Assembly: GCF_003171675.1 (NCBI RefSeq)
Contig: NZ_QFZQ01000003.1
Location: 62,001-126,000 of the forward strand
DNA length: 64,000 nucleotides
Direction: 5' to 3'
Source of the DNA: Reichenbachiella versicolor
GTDB taxonomy: Bacteria > Bacteroidota > Bacteroidia > Cytophagales > Cyclobacteriaceae
The position numbers were made by a program, and so were the translations under genes. Of this stretch, positions 27,543 to 36,124 are shown one piece after another. Within the stretch, counting starts at the first letter, position 1, and each line of letters starts with the position of its first letter. Below the pieces are notes generated by a model that saw only the letters and a list, made by a program, of their open reading frames with translations, had not been told where the DNA came from and ran no database searches.

Positions 27543-29822
27543 TTACTTACATACAACTTCAAACAAAGAAGCAGGTACATCCGAATTTGGATGAGCGACC
27601 TCTATGCTGATACCTTTGGTTTTATAACCTGACTCAAGGGTCAGTGTGTTGATGGTCTGGTAATTGTCCTTGATGTCGAACAGTACTTTTCCATCCAAAT
27701 CCTTAATCACATAATCTCTCACGCAGAATGGCACTACATCTTCTGGGTGTCCCATGAGCGTAGATTCCATAGCGTGGTCATAGTCTGAATCCATGAATAG
27801 CTTGATCTCAGATAATGATTTTTCTTCACTCCATTCGATGGTCAATGAAGGGTTGCTATCACTTAGCTCCGAAGCCCAGGCATTGGCCTCACCCCAAGGT
27901 CTTACGTATCCATTACCGATGTTTGCAGAATCGAATGACTCTATCGCAGGGCTGATTTCCATAGCGATATTGTGACCCGCAGGACGTCGTGCAGGTATCC
28001 AGAATTCGAATGCATCAACACCGATACCTTCCGGTGGTCGTTGCGCTCCATCGTTAGATACAGCTTTGTTCACTCCATTGAACACCGATAGCACGCCTGA
28101 ATATCTTTTCTTACTTTGTAGAATACTGACTTTGTCATTTGACATGAAGGTCACGAATCCATACTGCTCCCCAGGGAGCCCTTTTGAGAATGAAACTTCA
28201 ATGTCTTGCTCACCAGCTTTCAGATCAATAGTCTGTGATTCTAGAATAACTTCAGGAGCGTAGTTCTTAGACTTCTCAGAAGTCCTTAAATGTACTTCAA
28301 GTGCTGTGGCTTCGTCTGCTTTGACTTTGACCTTGACTTTGTATTGTGTGTCAGCCTTGAGCGGTAATAATTGTGCTGCTGAAGTAGATAAGTTCAACCA
28401 CTCACCGTCAAAAGGAATCTCGCTTAGTTGTAGTGTAGACGAAGCAGAGACTTTAGCTTGAGTAACTAAGTTACTGTCTGCCTCAATCTTAATATTTGGA
28501 ATACTCTGCCCCGCTAGGTTTAGCTCATTCTGCAACTCTTTGAGTTTAGCACCAGAAATCAAGTCAGCAGGTTTGTCACTATTCGCAGCACAAAGTGCCG
28601 CTGCCATCCCTACTGCCATACCACCAGTACCAGCAGTCGCCATTACTCTAGTAGAACCAAACGCCACGTGGGTAGCACTAATAATTCTTCCGCCAAGGAA
28701 AAGGTTATCAATATCCTTGCTCACATACGCTCTGTATGGGATTTGATAGATACCTTTTGAGTGCCACTGAGTACATCCTGATAGCTCACTGTAGACACCG
28801 TCAGCAGGGTGTAGATCTACAGCCCATCCTCCATGTGCTACCGCATCCTCGAACTCTCTTTGTTCGATAAGGTCCTGCTGCTTCATCATGTAGTGACCTT
28901 CGAACCTGCGGCTTTCTCTCTTACCAGGAATAGTAGCCACCCATTCTAATGTCAAATCATCTACATCTTCGAATTCTCCAGAGTTCTTGATGTGATCCCA
29001 CACCCCATAGATTACTTTCCATAGTTCGTATTTGATTTCTTCAGAGTCGTGGATAGTGTCTCTACGTCCTCCGTATTCAAACCACCAAAATCTACATCCC
29101 ATGTCAGTTTTGCTGATCAGCTTGTAGCGTGGTATCTCCGTGATGTCTTGCAACGCATATGACGGAGGAATGTACTTAACAGGCTCTCCAGCGCTTTTGC
29201 TATAGAAGTACATAGAGTGTCCTAGTAATTCTCCATATCCTTTGTCCGGAGCGAATAATTCACCAAACTCTTCTTTGGTCTCGGCTCCCATTCTGAAGCT
29301 CGCTCCAGCTTGGAAGGCTACTATACCATCACCAGAGGCATCGAGGAACAATGGTGCTGCGATGATGTATTTAGTAGAGTTTTGTGTGTTGAACGCGGTT
29401 ACTGATTTAATAGTCTTTTCACCGGCCTTAGTGACTTCATACACGCCAGTATTGAGTAGGAGAGTGATGTTTTCTTCCTGTAGTACCTTGTCTAGGAGGA
29501 TGGTGTCGAATATGACAGCGTTACCTTCCTTGTTTTTGTACATATTTTCAACAAGGATTTCATCCATCACACCACCTTCACGAGACCAGCGGTTGTTGTT
29601 GCCCATGTGTGAAGTAGCTCCAAGTATCCAAAGTCTTACTTCAGAAGAGGCATTTCCACCCAATACAGGTCTGTCCTGTACGAGTATTGTTTTGGTTCCT
29701 TTTCGTGCTGCGGTGACCGCTGCACAGACACCTGCTACGCCACCTCCGATCACTACGAAGTCCGCATCGAGTTCTTTGGTGGTGTTTTGTCTAGTTTCTT
29801 GACTATATGCTTGTTGTATCAT
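27543..29822 (-). CDS. FAD-dependent oxidoreductase (FAD_oxidored type) with C-terminal beta-rich extension
   Basis: 759 residues. A Rossmann FAD-binding motif GGGVAG (26-31) follows a short N-terminus, and the region to about residue 435 matches the FAD_oxidored family (GGNASSEVRLW, GDGIVAF, GGRIISATHVAFGS, TAGTGGMAVGMAAALC). The last 300 residues or so look like two beta-sandwich modules of the F5/8 or CBM kind (for example EWLNLSTSAAQLLPL and WASELSDSNPSLTIEWSEE). The start MIQQAYSQE resembles the tail of a signal peptide, but an in-frame stop lies just upstream and no hydrophobic core is present. Location is therefore uncertain. It may oxidise a sugar or a sugar-derived acid. The substrate is unknown. 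Confidence 0.85.
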   Translation of the reverse strand: MIQQAYSQETRQNTTKELDADFVVIGGGVAGVCAAVTAARKGTKTILVQDRPVLGGNASSEVRLWILGATSHMGNNNRWSREGGVMDEILVENMYKNKEGNAVIFDTILLDKVLQEENITLLLNTGVYEVTKAGEKTIKSVTAFNTQNSTKYIIAAPLFLDASGDGIVAFQAGASFRMGAETKEEFGELFAPDKGYGELLGHSMYFYSKSAGEPVKYIPPSYALQDITEIPRYKLISKTDMGCRFWWFEYGGRRDTIHDSEEIKYELWKVIYGVWDHIKNSGEFEDVDDLTLEWVATIPGKRESRRFEGHYMMKQQDLIEQREFEDAVAHGGWAVDLHPADGVYSELSGCTQWHSKGIYQIPYRAYVSKDIDNLFLGGRIISATHVAFGSTRVMATAGTGGMAVGMAAALCAANSDKPADLISGAKLKELQNELNLAGQSIPNIKIEADSNLVTQAKVSASSTLQLSEIPFDGEWLNLSTSAAQLLPLKADTQYKVKVKVKADEATALEVHLRTSEKSKNYAPEVILESQTIDLKAGEQDIEVSFSKGLPGEQYGFVTFMSNDKVSILQSKKRYSGVLSVFNGVNKAVSNDGAQRPPEGIGVDAFEFWIPARRPAGHNIAMEISPAIESFDSANIGNGYVRPWGEANAWASELSDSNPSLTIEWSEEKSLSEIKLFMDSDYDHAMESTLMGHPEDVVPFCVRDYVIKDLDGKVLFDIKDNYQTINTLTLESGYKTKGISIEVAHPNSDVPASLFEVVCK

Positions 29823-29913
29823 TTTCTTGCTAAAATTTCTCGCTTCTAAGTCTGTCTTGTTGAGCGTTGGTTTTATTTGACCTTTCCTTCTCGCTCATCT
29901 AGATGTTTTTTTA

Positions 29914-29947
29914 AATACCCCCAGCTACTTTCGCAGCCGAGGGGTAT
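29914..29947 (-). terminator. Strong hairpin between symporter and FAD oxidoreductase genes
   Basis: AATACCCCCAGCT and AGCCGAGGGGTATT pair with a short loop just after the symporter stop codon. The minus-strand sequence continues TTTAAAAAAA rather than a pure T-tract, so partial termination or 3'-end stabilisation is likely. Confidence 0.5.
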
Positions 29948-29967
29948 TCTGACTATTACTATACTTA

Positions 29968-31623
29968 TTACTGTCTTAAATTCTTAAATATTAAAATCGC
30001 TCCGAGTAGTGTTACCACTGCTCCTGTGACGGCTACTAGTGTGAAGCCATTTTCGGCCATGAATGAGAGTCCAAAAATCAAGAGTCCCGTCACTCCAATG
30101 CCTGTACCTATTACTCGTACACCTCTTTTATTGCCTTCTTCATCAGCGTCTTCCTCTTCACTTTCTTCAGGTTCAGCTTTTCTGTTACTGATATAGTTGT
30201 CATAGTCTTCGGTACTACCTTGACTAGCTCTAGCATATACTTCGTAGGCTGCCAATAGTACTATAGGTAGACCTACTCCGAATATCATTTCCCATGCTCT
30301 GTCTAGTTTGAAGTCCATTAAAGACGGCATGATGAATTTCATAAAGCCATTGATCGTCAGAGAGACTATAGTGACTATCAAAGTAGAAATTCCAGTCTGA
30401 TACTTGGAGAATAGTGTCCAGATCGGAGGGAGAAACATAGCTCCACCTGTGACAGCGGCTAGTCCCATGACTACTGATACTATTCCTCCCATCAATGGTA
30501 CTAGCAGTGCAACGAGAATGGTGATCAATCCTAGAATGATAGTTGCTATTCTTCCGACCTTGACTAGTTTCTCATCAGGGGTCTCTGGGAAGAAATGTTT
30601 GTATAGGTCATTTGATAATACGCTGGCAGAGATATTCAGTGTGGTGTTTACAGAACTGGATGTGGCGAAGATCATACCACCTAGCATCAGTCCAAGCATT
30701 CCCACTGGTAGTACTTCTTTACACATCAGTAGATAAGCTCCTTCATCAGCGAGCCCGTCTAGTTCTGGGTTTAGCACTCTATAGATCATCGGTGGTAGCA
30801 TCCACACTAATGGACTTACTACATACAATGCACTGAATAGCCAACCTACTTTCTTAGCGTCTTTTGGTGCTTTTACACTGGTATATCGCTGCACATATGC
30901 CCAGTTACCAGCGATAAAAAATAAGTTGTAAAGTCCAAAAGCGATCATGAAACTAGGTGTGTACTCTTCGTTGAAAAAGTTGAAGAAGTTCTCTGGCGCT
31001 TGTGAGATGAAATTGTCAATGCCACCGATTTTGTCAAATGAAAGAGGTACTACGATCAGTACAGCTGCTGTCAATACTACGAACTGCAATACGTCTGTCA
31101 CGATTACCGCCCAAAGTCCGCCTACTGCTGTGTAGATTAGGATCAAGACTCCTAAGAAGACTATACTTCCGGCGATAGGAATACCTGTAGAGACCTCAAC
31201 AATCTTGGCAACTGGATACAAAAAAGCTCCAGTGGTGAACATTGAGATTCCTAAGAATAAATAGGTGTAGACTTTTTGAGTGTTGTGGCCTAGTCTTTTA
31301 GTGATGTAGTCGGCTGCAGTGATGGATTTGGTTTTTTGCCAAGCTGGGGCGAATGTGAAGGCGATGATTAACCCTGCTATACACATGGTCCATTGAATAG
31401 CGATGGCTACCCAACCACTGCTATAGGCGATCGATCCCCATACTACGAACGTTCCTGCAGAGAAGAAACTCATAAAGAGAGAGAGTCCACTCATCCACCA
31501 CGGTAGCGCTCCACCTGCAGCAAAGAAGGACTTTACGTTTTTGCCCGATCCGGAGAAACTAATCCCGCAGAGAAATACAACGAGCGTAAAAGCTAATATG
31601 ACAGCAATGTCGATGTTGTTCAT
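29968..31623 (-). CDS. Sodium:solute symporter family (SSS) transporter
   Basis: 551 residues with about thirteen to fourteen hydrophobic helices. The start NIDIAVILAFTLVVFLCGI, the GGALPWWMSGLSLFMSFFSAGTFV signature region and the AVGGLWAVIVTDVLQF helix are typical of SSS sugar symporters. A charged EESEEEDADEEG loop lies near residue 480. It is the first gene of the galactan gene train, about 145 bp upstream of the FAD oxidoreductase. It probably brings a released monosaccharide or anhydrosugar across the inner membrane with sodium. The substrate is inferred from context only. Confidence 0.9.
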   Translation of the reverse strand: MNNIDIAVILAFTLVVFLCGISFSGSGKNVKSFFAAGGALPWWMSGLSLFMSFFSAGTFVVWGSIAYSSGWVAIAIQWTMCIAGLIIAFTFAPAWQKTKSITAADYITKRLGHNTQKVYTYLFLGISMFTTGAFLYPVAKIVEVSTGIPIAGSIVFLGVLILIYTAVGGLWAVIVTDVLQFVVLTAAVLIVVPLSFDKIGGIDNFISQAPENFFNFFNEEYTPSFMIAFGLYNLFFIAGNWAYVQRYTSVKAPKDAKKVGWLFSALYVVSPLVWMLPPMIYRVLNPELDGLADEGAYLLMCKEVLPVGMLGLMLGGMIFATSSSVNTTLNISASVLSNDLYKHFFPETPDEKLVKVGRIATIILGLITILVALLVPLMGGIVSVVMGLAAVTGGAMFLPPIWTLFSKYQTGISTLIVTIVSLTINGFMKFIMPSLMDFKLDRAWEMIFGVGLPIVLLAAYEVYARASQGSTEDYDNYISNRKAEPEESEEEDADEEGNKRGVRVIGTGIGVTGLLIFGLSFMAENGFTLVAVTGAVVTLLGAILIFKNLRQ

Positions 31624-31998
31624 AATTCTTATCTAATTCATATAGTTTGAAAGCTCCATATCAGTAGTTAGTAGACTCGAAATGAGAGCTTCGTCTATTA
31701 TAAATTTAGGAATAAGAATTCCACTCGAAGCGTTAATTCTGTTCTTTGCGAGTTCAAATGCGTGAACAGGCTAACTTGTTGATTTAAAATGTTTTTACTG
31801 TGAGTTAAAATAGGGGTATGCATAGTGTGAACAAGCTGTTCATTTGAAAATTGACCGTAAGAGTGAGGTAATCTTTCTGGACTATGCTGTAAAGTGTTAA
31901 AACTTCCAGTAGGTTTGGTAAGGGGCTGAGGTTGTATTGGAATCTGTTCATAGATTCTTAAGTACAATAGAGAAAATCGACATTCTCTAAATGCCGAT
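31624..31998. other. Non-coding spacer with no convincing gene
   Basis: About 375 bp upstream of the symporter. A weak minus-strand ORF (31698-31967, 89 residues rich in His, Gln and Thr) has no domain, signal or coding look and is not accepted. The promoter of the galactan transcript should lie here, but no clear TAnnTTTG box was found on the minus strand. Confidence 0.4.
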
Positions 31999-32358
31999 TT
32001 ACGAGTTTTTTTCTTCTTTCAATGCTCGTATTTCATTGGTTAGTTCATCCACCTTGGTTAGTAATTCTCTCATTACAGGGTTCGAAGTAGAAGCGTTTCG
32101 AAGTTCTTCTTCTCGAAGACCTAAAACGGTATCAATCCTTCCAACAATTAGTGATAAAACCATAAATACAAGAAACAATATTGGAGTCGAGATAATGAGG
32201 TTGTTAAATATTAGTTCACCAAAATATGTCTCTTTATATGCTTCTAGAAGTACAAAAAGAAGCATTAGAAATTGTGCATATCCTATGTACATTCTTGCCC
32301 TGTCAATGTAGACTTTCCATCGAATGAGCGTTTGTTTATTCGCTTTAATCTTAGCCAT
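31999..32358 (-). CDS. Small membrane protein with C-terminal coiled coil
   Basis: 119 residues: a basic N-terminus, two membrane segments (about 27-45 and 50-72) and a charged C-terminal helix (EEELRNASTSNPVMRELLTKVDELTNEIRALKEE) predicted to be a coiled coil. Small 2TM-plus-coil proteins of this kind (2TM-domain like) are common in Bacteroidota, but no function is known. It stands alone between the galactan cluster and the hairpin array. Confidence 0.65.
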   Translation of the reverse strand: MAKIKANKQTLIRWKVYIDRARMYIGYAQFLMLLFVLLEAYKETYFGELIFNNLIISTPILFLVFMVLSLIVGRIDTVLGLREEELRNASTSNPVMRELLTKVDELTNEIRALKEEKNS

Positions 32359-32654
32359 GAATAGAATTGTTTGAGGTTAGCTTAATGTTACTCATAGTAC
32401 TGTTTACAGAAAAATATTAGTTCCTAGTCATTATTGAGAAATAGCTAGAATAGTTATGCTCTTAATTTATTAATCGCATAAAAATTAACATCGCATATTA
32501 CTTTCCAATAGATGGAAATTCAACTTGTTCGCACTATAGTTTTTAATAGCCCTTAAATTATACAAGTCTTAAGCCCCCTACCAACATAGGGTATTATAAG
32601 GCATTGCTTTTAGTACCTCCAGACGGTTGGGATTACTCTAAATAAGTCAAATAT
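32359..32654. other. Non-coding spacer
   Basis: About 300 bp without a credible ORF, between the small membrane protein and the hairpin array. It is AT-rich. No promoter or RNA gene could be supported. Confidence 0.4.
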
Positions 32655-32846
32655 TCAGCTCCGCAGCGGAGCGACCAATTGTTCAGCGTAAAAATGTTCC
32701 TCCGTGGCGGAGCAACGTTTTGTTTGGCGTAAAAACCTTCCTCCGCAGCGGAGCACACTTTTGTCAAGCGTAAAAAGCTTCCTCCGGAGCGGAGCGAGCT
32801 TTTGTCACCAGTAAAAACCTTCCTCCGCCGCGGAGGAAGCTAAAAA
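32655..32846 (-). repeat. Five-unit 41-bp tandem array of terminator-like hairpins
   Basis: Units repeat with a 41-bp period (clear at 32700-32822; first and last units diverge). Each has a GC-rich palindrome, CTCCG-NNN-CGGAG, with longer arms that differ between units. Read on the minus strand each stem is followed by a T-run (GGAAGGTTTTTAC, GGAAGCTTTTTACG, GGAACATTTTTACG). The unit nearest the 32852 stop has a 9-bp perfect stem, CTTCCTCCG/CGGAGGAAG, then TTTTT. The array directly follows the GH43-like gene on that strand and looks like a stacked terminator. Confidence 0.85.
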
Positions 32847-32851
32847 AGGGA

Positions 32852-34534
32852 TTACCGTAGGATCACTGGACCGTTGATAAGTTCTTTCTTTCCTGAGTCT
32901 TGAGTGATCATGACTCGTATTTGTATAGATGCGTTATAGTTACCATGAAACCTTGATGGAAGTGTAAGAACCGTCTTTTGGTAAGGGGCCAATGAGTCAA
33001 TGCTGCTTTTGGCTATTGGTTTCCATTGTTGACCTGATAGGTATTCTATTGATAGGGGCGTCTTGGGAGAAGTGACCTGTCCGAAGTTTTGAACCTCTAG
33101 TTTTACAATAGAGTTGTGCTTACTAATTCCAGAGATCTCTGGATGGAGACATGAGATCATTGGTTCTATGTACTTCACACCGGGGAGCTTGGAGTAGCCA
33201 AATAGCATTTTGCCTTTCTTGGTCTTACCTAGTAGTTTGGCGGCAAAGTGAGTGTCGTTTAAACCATTTCCTATTCCATCAAATATCAATATGATGTCTT
33301 TACCGGTTTTCTGTGTTTTGATCAGTTTACTACCTCTTCCGTAGTTAACCTCGTCTGACGATCCAAATCTGAGAGATTTTAGGTCAAAGTCTCTATGTGG
33401 GTCGAAGTCTACTTCTGACTTGACCAATACCTTGATTTGTTTGGTGTCTTTGGTGATGGGTTCGTCATTGAGGATGGAGAGTAGGCGACCTTTGATCAAG
33501 GGGATTCCTATGTTCTTTGAGCTATGGTGATCGTTTCCTTTGTCTTGTCTCTTGATGGTGTCACATACTGCAAAATTGGCTTGATAGGCTCTACCATATT
33601 CGTCCTGAAGTATCTTGATGCGCTCGTATTTATACCAGTCTACTTTAGTGCCATCTTCATAGGTAGCGATGCCGGGGGTATATGCCTCACCTGGTTCGAG
33701 TTTCCATTCTAAACCATCTTTGGATCGGAGGTAGTAGGCGATTCTACCAAGCCAGTCATTGACGATCATGTGGTACTGGATATTAGTTCGCCAGACTACC
33801 GGGTCTTCGTATTTGCCTTCGAATGGAGGGTAGGCACTTTTAGACGTGATTTGGTAGTAAGGAGGGAGACCCGTCTGACTGATCCATACACCACCACCTC
33901 TACAAATCATTAACTGAGAACCATCCTCTCTTTGTGCAAATGTAAGGTTGGACATATGTTCTTGAATCGGGCGTTGGCGAGCGTCGAACGATGGTGTTTT
34001 TTGTTGCCAAGGTCCCCATAGGCTTGGAGAGGTGTAATAGGCTTTGTTGACGAATACGGCATAGCCATCATTTTTCAGTTTGATGATTTCGGGGTTGTGA
34101 CCTTTGCCGATAATGTCTTTGACCGTAAATGGCCCAAGTGGATGTGAGGCTGTGGCGTGTATCACTTCAGATCGAGGCCATTCCATGTGGCCTTTGGGAG
34201 AGTCTTCTAGCCACCTACAGACGTATTGATGATATAGACCAGTACTGTCTTGAGTGATATTTCCTCCCCAGTAAGACCACGTACTGTCTTCGATGCCGTT
34301 TTGTATGCTGCGCGGAATAACTTCTTCGGCTCCCCAGGTTTTGTCAGTTAATAGACCCATTAAGTGTATTGGTTGAAATCTATCAATGAATCGAGCACCT
34401 TCTACGACCCCGTTCCAGTTTTCGGGTAGGGGTCTTTTGACATCTTGAGACAGGGTATGGTGTGACAAACAAATTAATAGTGTGAATAGGCTGAGTGCGA
34501 CAGAGGCGATGAGGACTGATCTATGGTTGTTCAT
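32852..34534 (-). CDS. Secreted GH43-like propeller protein with C-terminal beta domain
   Basis: 560 residues with an N-terminal signal/anchor (SVALSLFTLLICLSHHTLS). Residues about 60-370 are related to the GH43-like proteins at 5689 and 19782: WGGNITQDSTGLYHQYVCRW, SEVIHATASHPLGPF, GHNPEIIKLKNDGYAVF and KYEDPVVWR. A C-terminal part of about 190 residues (SEVDFDPHRDFDLKSLRFG onward) adds beta-sandwich modules that could bind sugar or place the enzyme. The usual Arg and Asp positions of the family seem conserved, but the reaction is not known. It stands 1.2 kb from the symporter, on the same strand, with its own -7 box upstream and the hairpin array downstream. Confidence 0.8.
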   Translation of the reverse strand: MNNHRSVLIASVALSLFTLLICLSHHTLSQDVKRPLPENWNGVVEGARFIDRFQPIHLMGLLTDKTWGAEEVIPRSIQNGIEDSTWSYWGGNITQDSTGLYHQYVCRWLEDSPKGHMEWPRSEVIHATASHPLGPFTVKDIIGKGHNPEIIKLKNDGYAVFVNKAYYTSPSLWGPWQQKTPSFDARQRPIQEHMSNLTFAQREDGSQLMICRGGGVWISQTGLPPYYQITSKSAYPPFEGKYEDPVVWRTNIQYHMIVNDWLGRIAYYLRSKDGLEWKLEPGEAYTPGIATYEDGTKVDWYKYERIKILQDEYGRAYQANFAVCDTIKRQDKGNDHHSSKNIGIPLIKGRLLSILNDEPITKDTKQIKVLVKSEVDFDPHRDFDLKSLRFGSSDEVNYGRGSKLIKTQKTGKDIILIFDGIGNGLNDTHFAAKLLGKTKKGKMLFGYSKLPGVKYIEPMISCLHPEISGISKHNSIVKLEVQNFGQVTSPKTPLSIEYLSGQQWKPIAKSSIDSLAPYQKTVLTLPSRFHGNYNASIQIRVMITQDSGKKELINGPVILR

Positions 34535-34563
34535 GAAGGTTTTCTAGTACTTATTCTATTTGT

Positions 34564-34571
34564 CAAATATA
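34564..34571 (-). promoter_or_regulatory. Candidate -7 box for the 32852-34534 gene
   Basis: Minus-strand TATATTTG matches the Bacteroidota -7 consensus TAnnTTTG 30 bp upstream of the start codon. No clear -33 TTTG was seen. Confidence 0.4.
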
Positions 34572-34785
34572 TAGGTAGTATGGGTAGGGTTGGCTCTCTG
34601 TGCTATGATAGTAATCGAGATGAAGATATGACTTCTATATTCGTACCATAATGCCCCCCTTGTATAATATGTGTATAGTAACAAAAGCGGCATTCTCTAT
34701 AATGGTCATGTACGTATTTTGTCTTCTGTAATATAGATTAGCACATTGAAGATTTAGATCGATACTTCTAAGTCGACTTTTGTAG

Positions 34786-36003
34786 ATGAATAACCCTGAA
34801 TTAGAAATATTAATCCGTTTCGTTGAGAAGAAATTCAACAATGGGAGCCGAAAGACTTGGAAGAACAAGGATTTTGAGCAGTTGAGTTTTACCATTCATC
34901 GCCAGACTAAAATTTTAATTAGCGTAGCTACTCTCAAGCGTCTTTTTGGTAAGGTCAAAACAGGTCAGAACTATTCTCCTCAGCCTTCGACCTTGGATGC
35001 ACTCAAGCAGTATTCTGATTTTGATAAACTGTATGCTGAAAGTCAAGAAAAGAAATACAGACGTGCTAAACTTCTCATGTGGTCGGTCATCGGTGCGGTC
35101 GTTTTTTGCATCTTTTACCTTATCATACTGAATCCAGAACCCGTTTTTGAGAAGGAAGAAAACTTAGTAGAAGGAAGTCTGACATTGACGAAAGTGGAGG
35201 GGAAGTGCCCTGCTACTGCTTTTTTTGATGTTGAAATGGAGGAAACAGATAAGGTAGTCAGGGTTCACTTTGATGATAATAGTCCTTCCAAGGTCGTGAA
35301 TGGTCAAAAACACATTTCTCATTTTTACCCATATCCAGGTGTATTTCGTCCTCAGATGAAATCCAATGGAATACTTGTAGATAGTAGTCAGGTAGTACTG
35401 GTAGAGACTGACGGTTGGCAGGCCATCTCTCATTATTTTGGAAAGCAGGTTCAGGCTAGGTATCACCCGATGCCATTTGAGAAAAGCTATAGTGACAGTA
35501 TTTTTCATGCTACTAAAAGAGATATTTCTGCCGTAGGATTGGATACTAGTAAGGTGGTAGTAGTCAGAGTGGATAACTATGAGAGAACGGAGTATTCTGG
35601 AGATAGTTTTCACTTAAAAGCTACTGTGAGGAATTCTACTTTTTGGGCAGGAGTGCGGTGCTACTCGGTCATCTTATTGGTTCAAGGTACTCAAGGCAAA
35701 GTGTTTATCAAATTGGTCCAAGATGGATGTAGTGGATATAGTGATATTGTACTGGGAGATGTAAGATACTTTGGTACTAAAGAGTCTACGGTAATGGCTA
35801 CAGACTTGAGTGATTGGTTGGATGTAGAAATCATCAATCAAGAAAAGAATGTAGAGGTTTGGCTGGGTGGAAGCCGTGTACTCAAGCAGTCATATCAAAA
35901 GTCCATAGGTGATATAGTGGGTACTTCTATCATATTTCATGGATCTGGATCGGTTAGAGATTTTGAATTGGTCAATCCTGACGGCTTAAAAATAGCTATT
36001 TGA
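34786..36003 (+). CDS. Membrane-anchored putative regulator: cytoplasmic helical domain, TM, PKD-like and lectin-like domains
   Basis: 405 residues. Residues 1-85 form a helical domain with SVATLKRLFGKV and PQPSTLDALKQYSDF, a pattern repeatedly seen in Bacteroidota proteins and resembling a DNA-binding helix-turn-helix. A single membrane helix at about 96-115 follows a basic stretch, giving a cytoplasmic N-terminus. Outside, residues about 128-210 look PKD-like (VRVHFDDNSPSK) and 215-400 look like a concanavalin/LamG-type lectin (NYERTEYSGDSFHL to GSVRDFELVNPDG). This makes a one-protein carbohydrate sensor that could control the nearby galactan genes. DNA binding is inferred, not shown. It is divergent from 32852-34534. 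Confidence 0.65.
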   Translation: MNNPELEILIRFVEKKFNNGSRKTWKNKDFEQLSFTIHRQTKILISVATLKRLFGKVKTGQNYSPQPSTLDALKQYSDFDKLYAESQEKKYRRAKLLMWSVIGAVVFCIFYLIILNPEPVFEKEENLVEGSLTLTKVEGKCPATAFFDVEMEETDKVVRVHFDDNSPSKVVNGQKHISHFYPYPGVFRPQMKSNGILVDSSQVVLVETDGWQAISHYFGKQVQARYHPMPFEKSYSDSIFHATKRDISAVGLDTSKVVVVRVDNYERTEYSGDSFHLKATVRNSTFWAGVRCYSVILLVQGTQGKVFIKLVQDGCSGYSDIVLGDVRYFGTKESTVMATDLSDWLDVEIINQEKNVEVWLGGSRVLKQSYQKSIGDIVGTSIIFHGSGSVRDFELVNPDGLKIAI

Positions 36004-36124
36004 AAGAGGGCTATATTCTCAGGTATTAGAGGTGTTAAAGGTTTAGTCTAGTTTTTGTCAGTTTCTAACTTGGACATATGTAGGGGCTTGCGTTTAATTA
36101 GCATGCAGAAACACAAAAATTATA

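Noticed and set aside
29242-29802. 186-residue plus-strand ORF
   Set aside because: It lies entirely inside the FAD oxidoreductase gene on the opposite strand; Ser/Thr/Pro-rich composition is typical of an antisense shadow.
31698-31967. 89-residue minus-strand ORF in the symporter upstream region
   Set aside because: No signal, domain or plausible composition, and the region is better explained as a spacer holding the promoter.
32655-32846. Considered as a CRISPR array because of regular spacing
   Set aside because: The 41-bp units are alike over their whole length with no unique spacers of constant size, the palindromes carry T-runs, and no cas genes are near.
34635-34895. 86-residue minus-strand ORF
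   Set aside because: It overlaps the well-supported start of the membrane regulator gene and has no features of its own.
35164-35613. 149-residue minus-strand ORF
   Set aside because: Antisense shadow of the PKD/lectin part of the membrane regulator.
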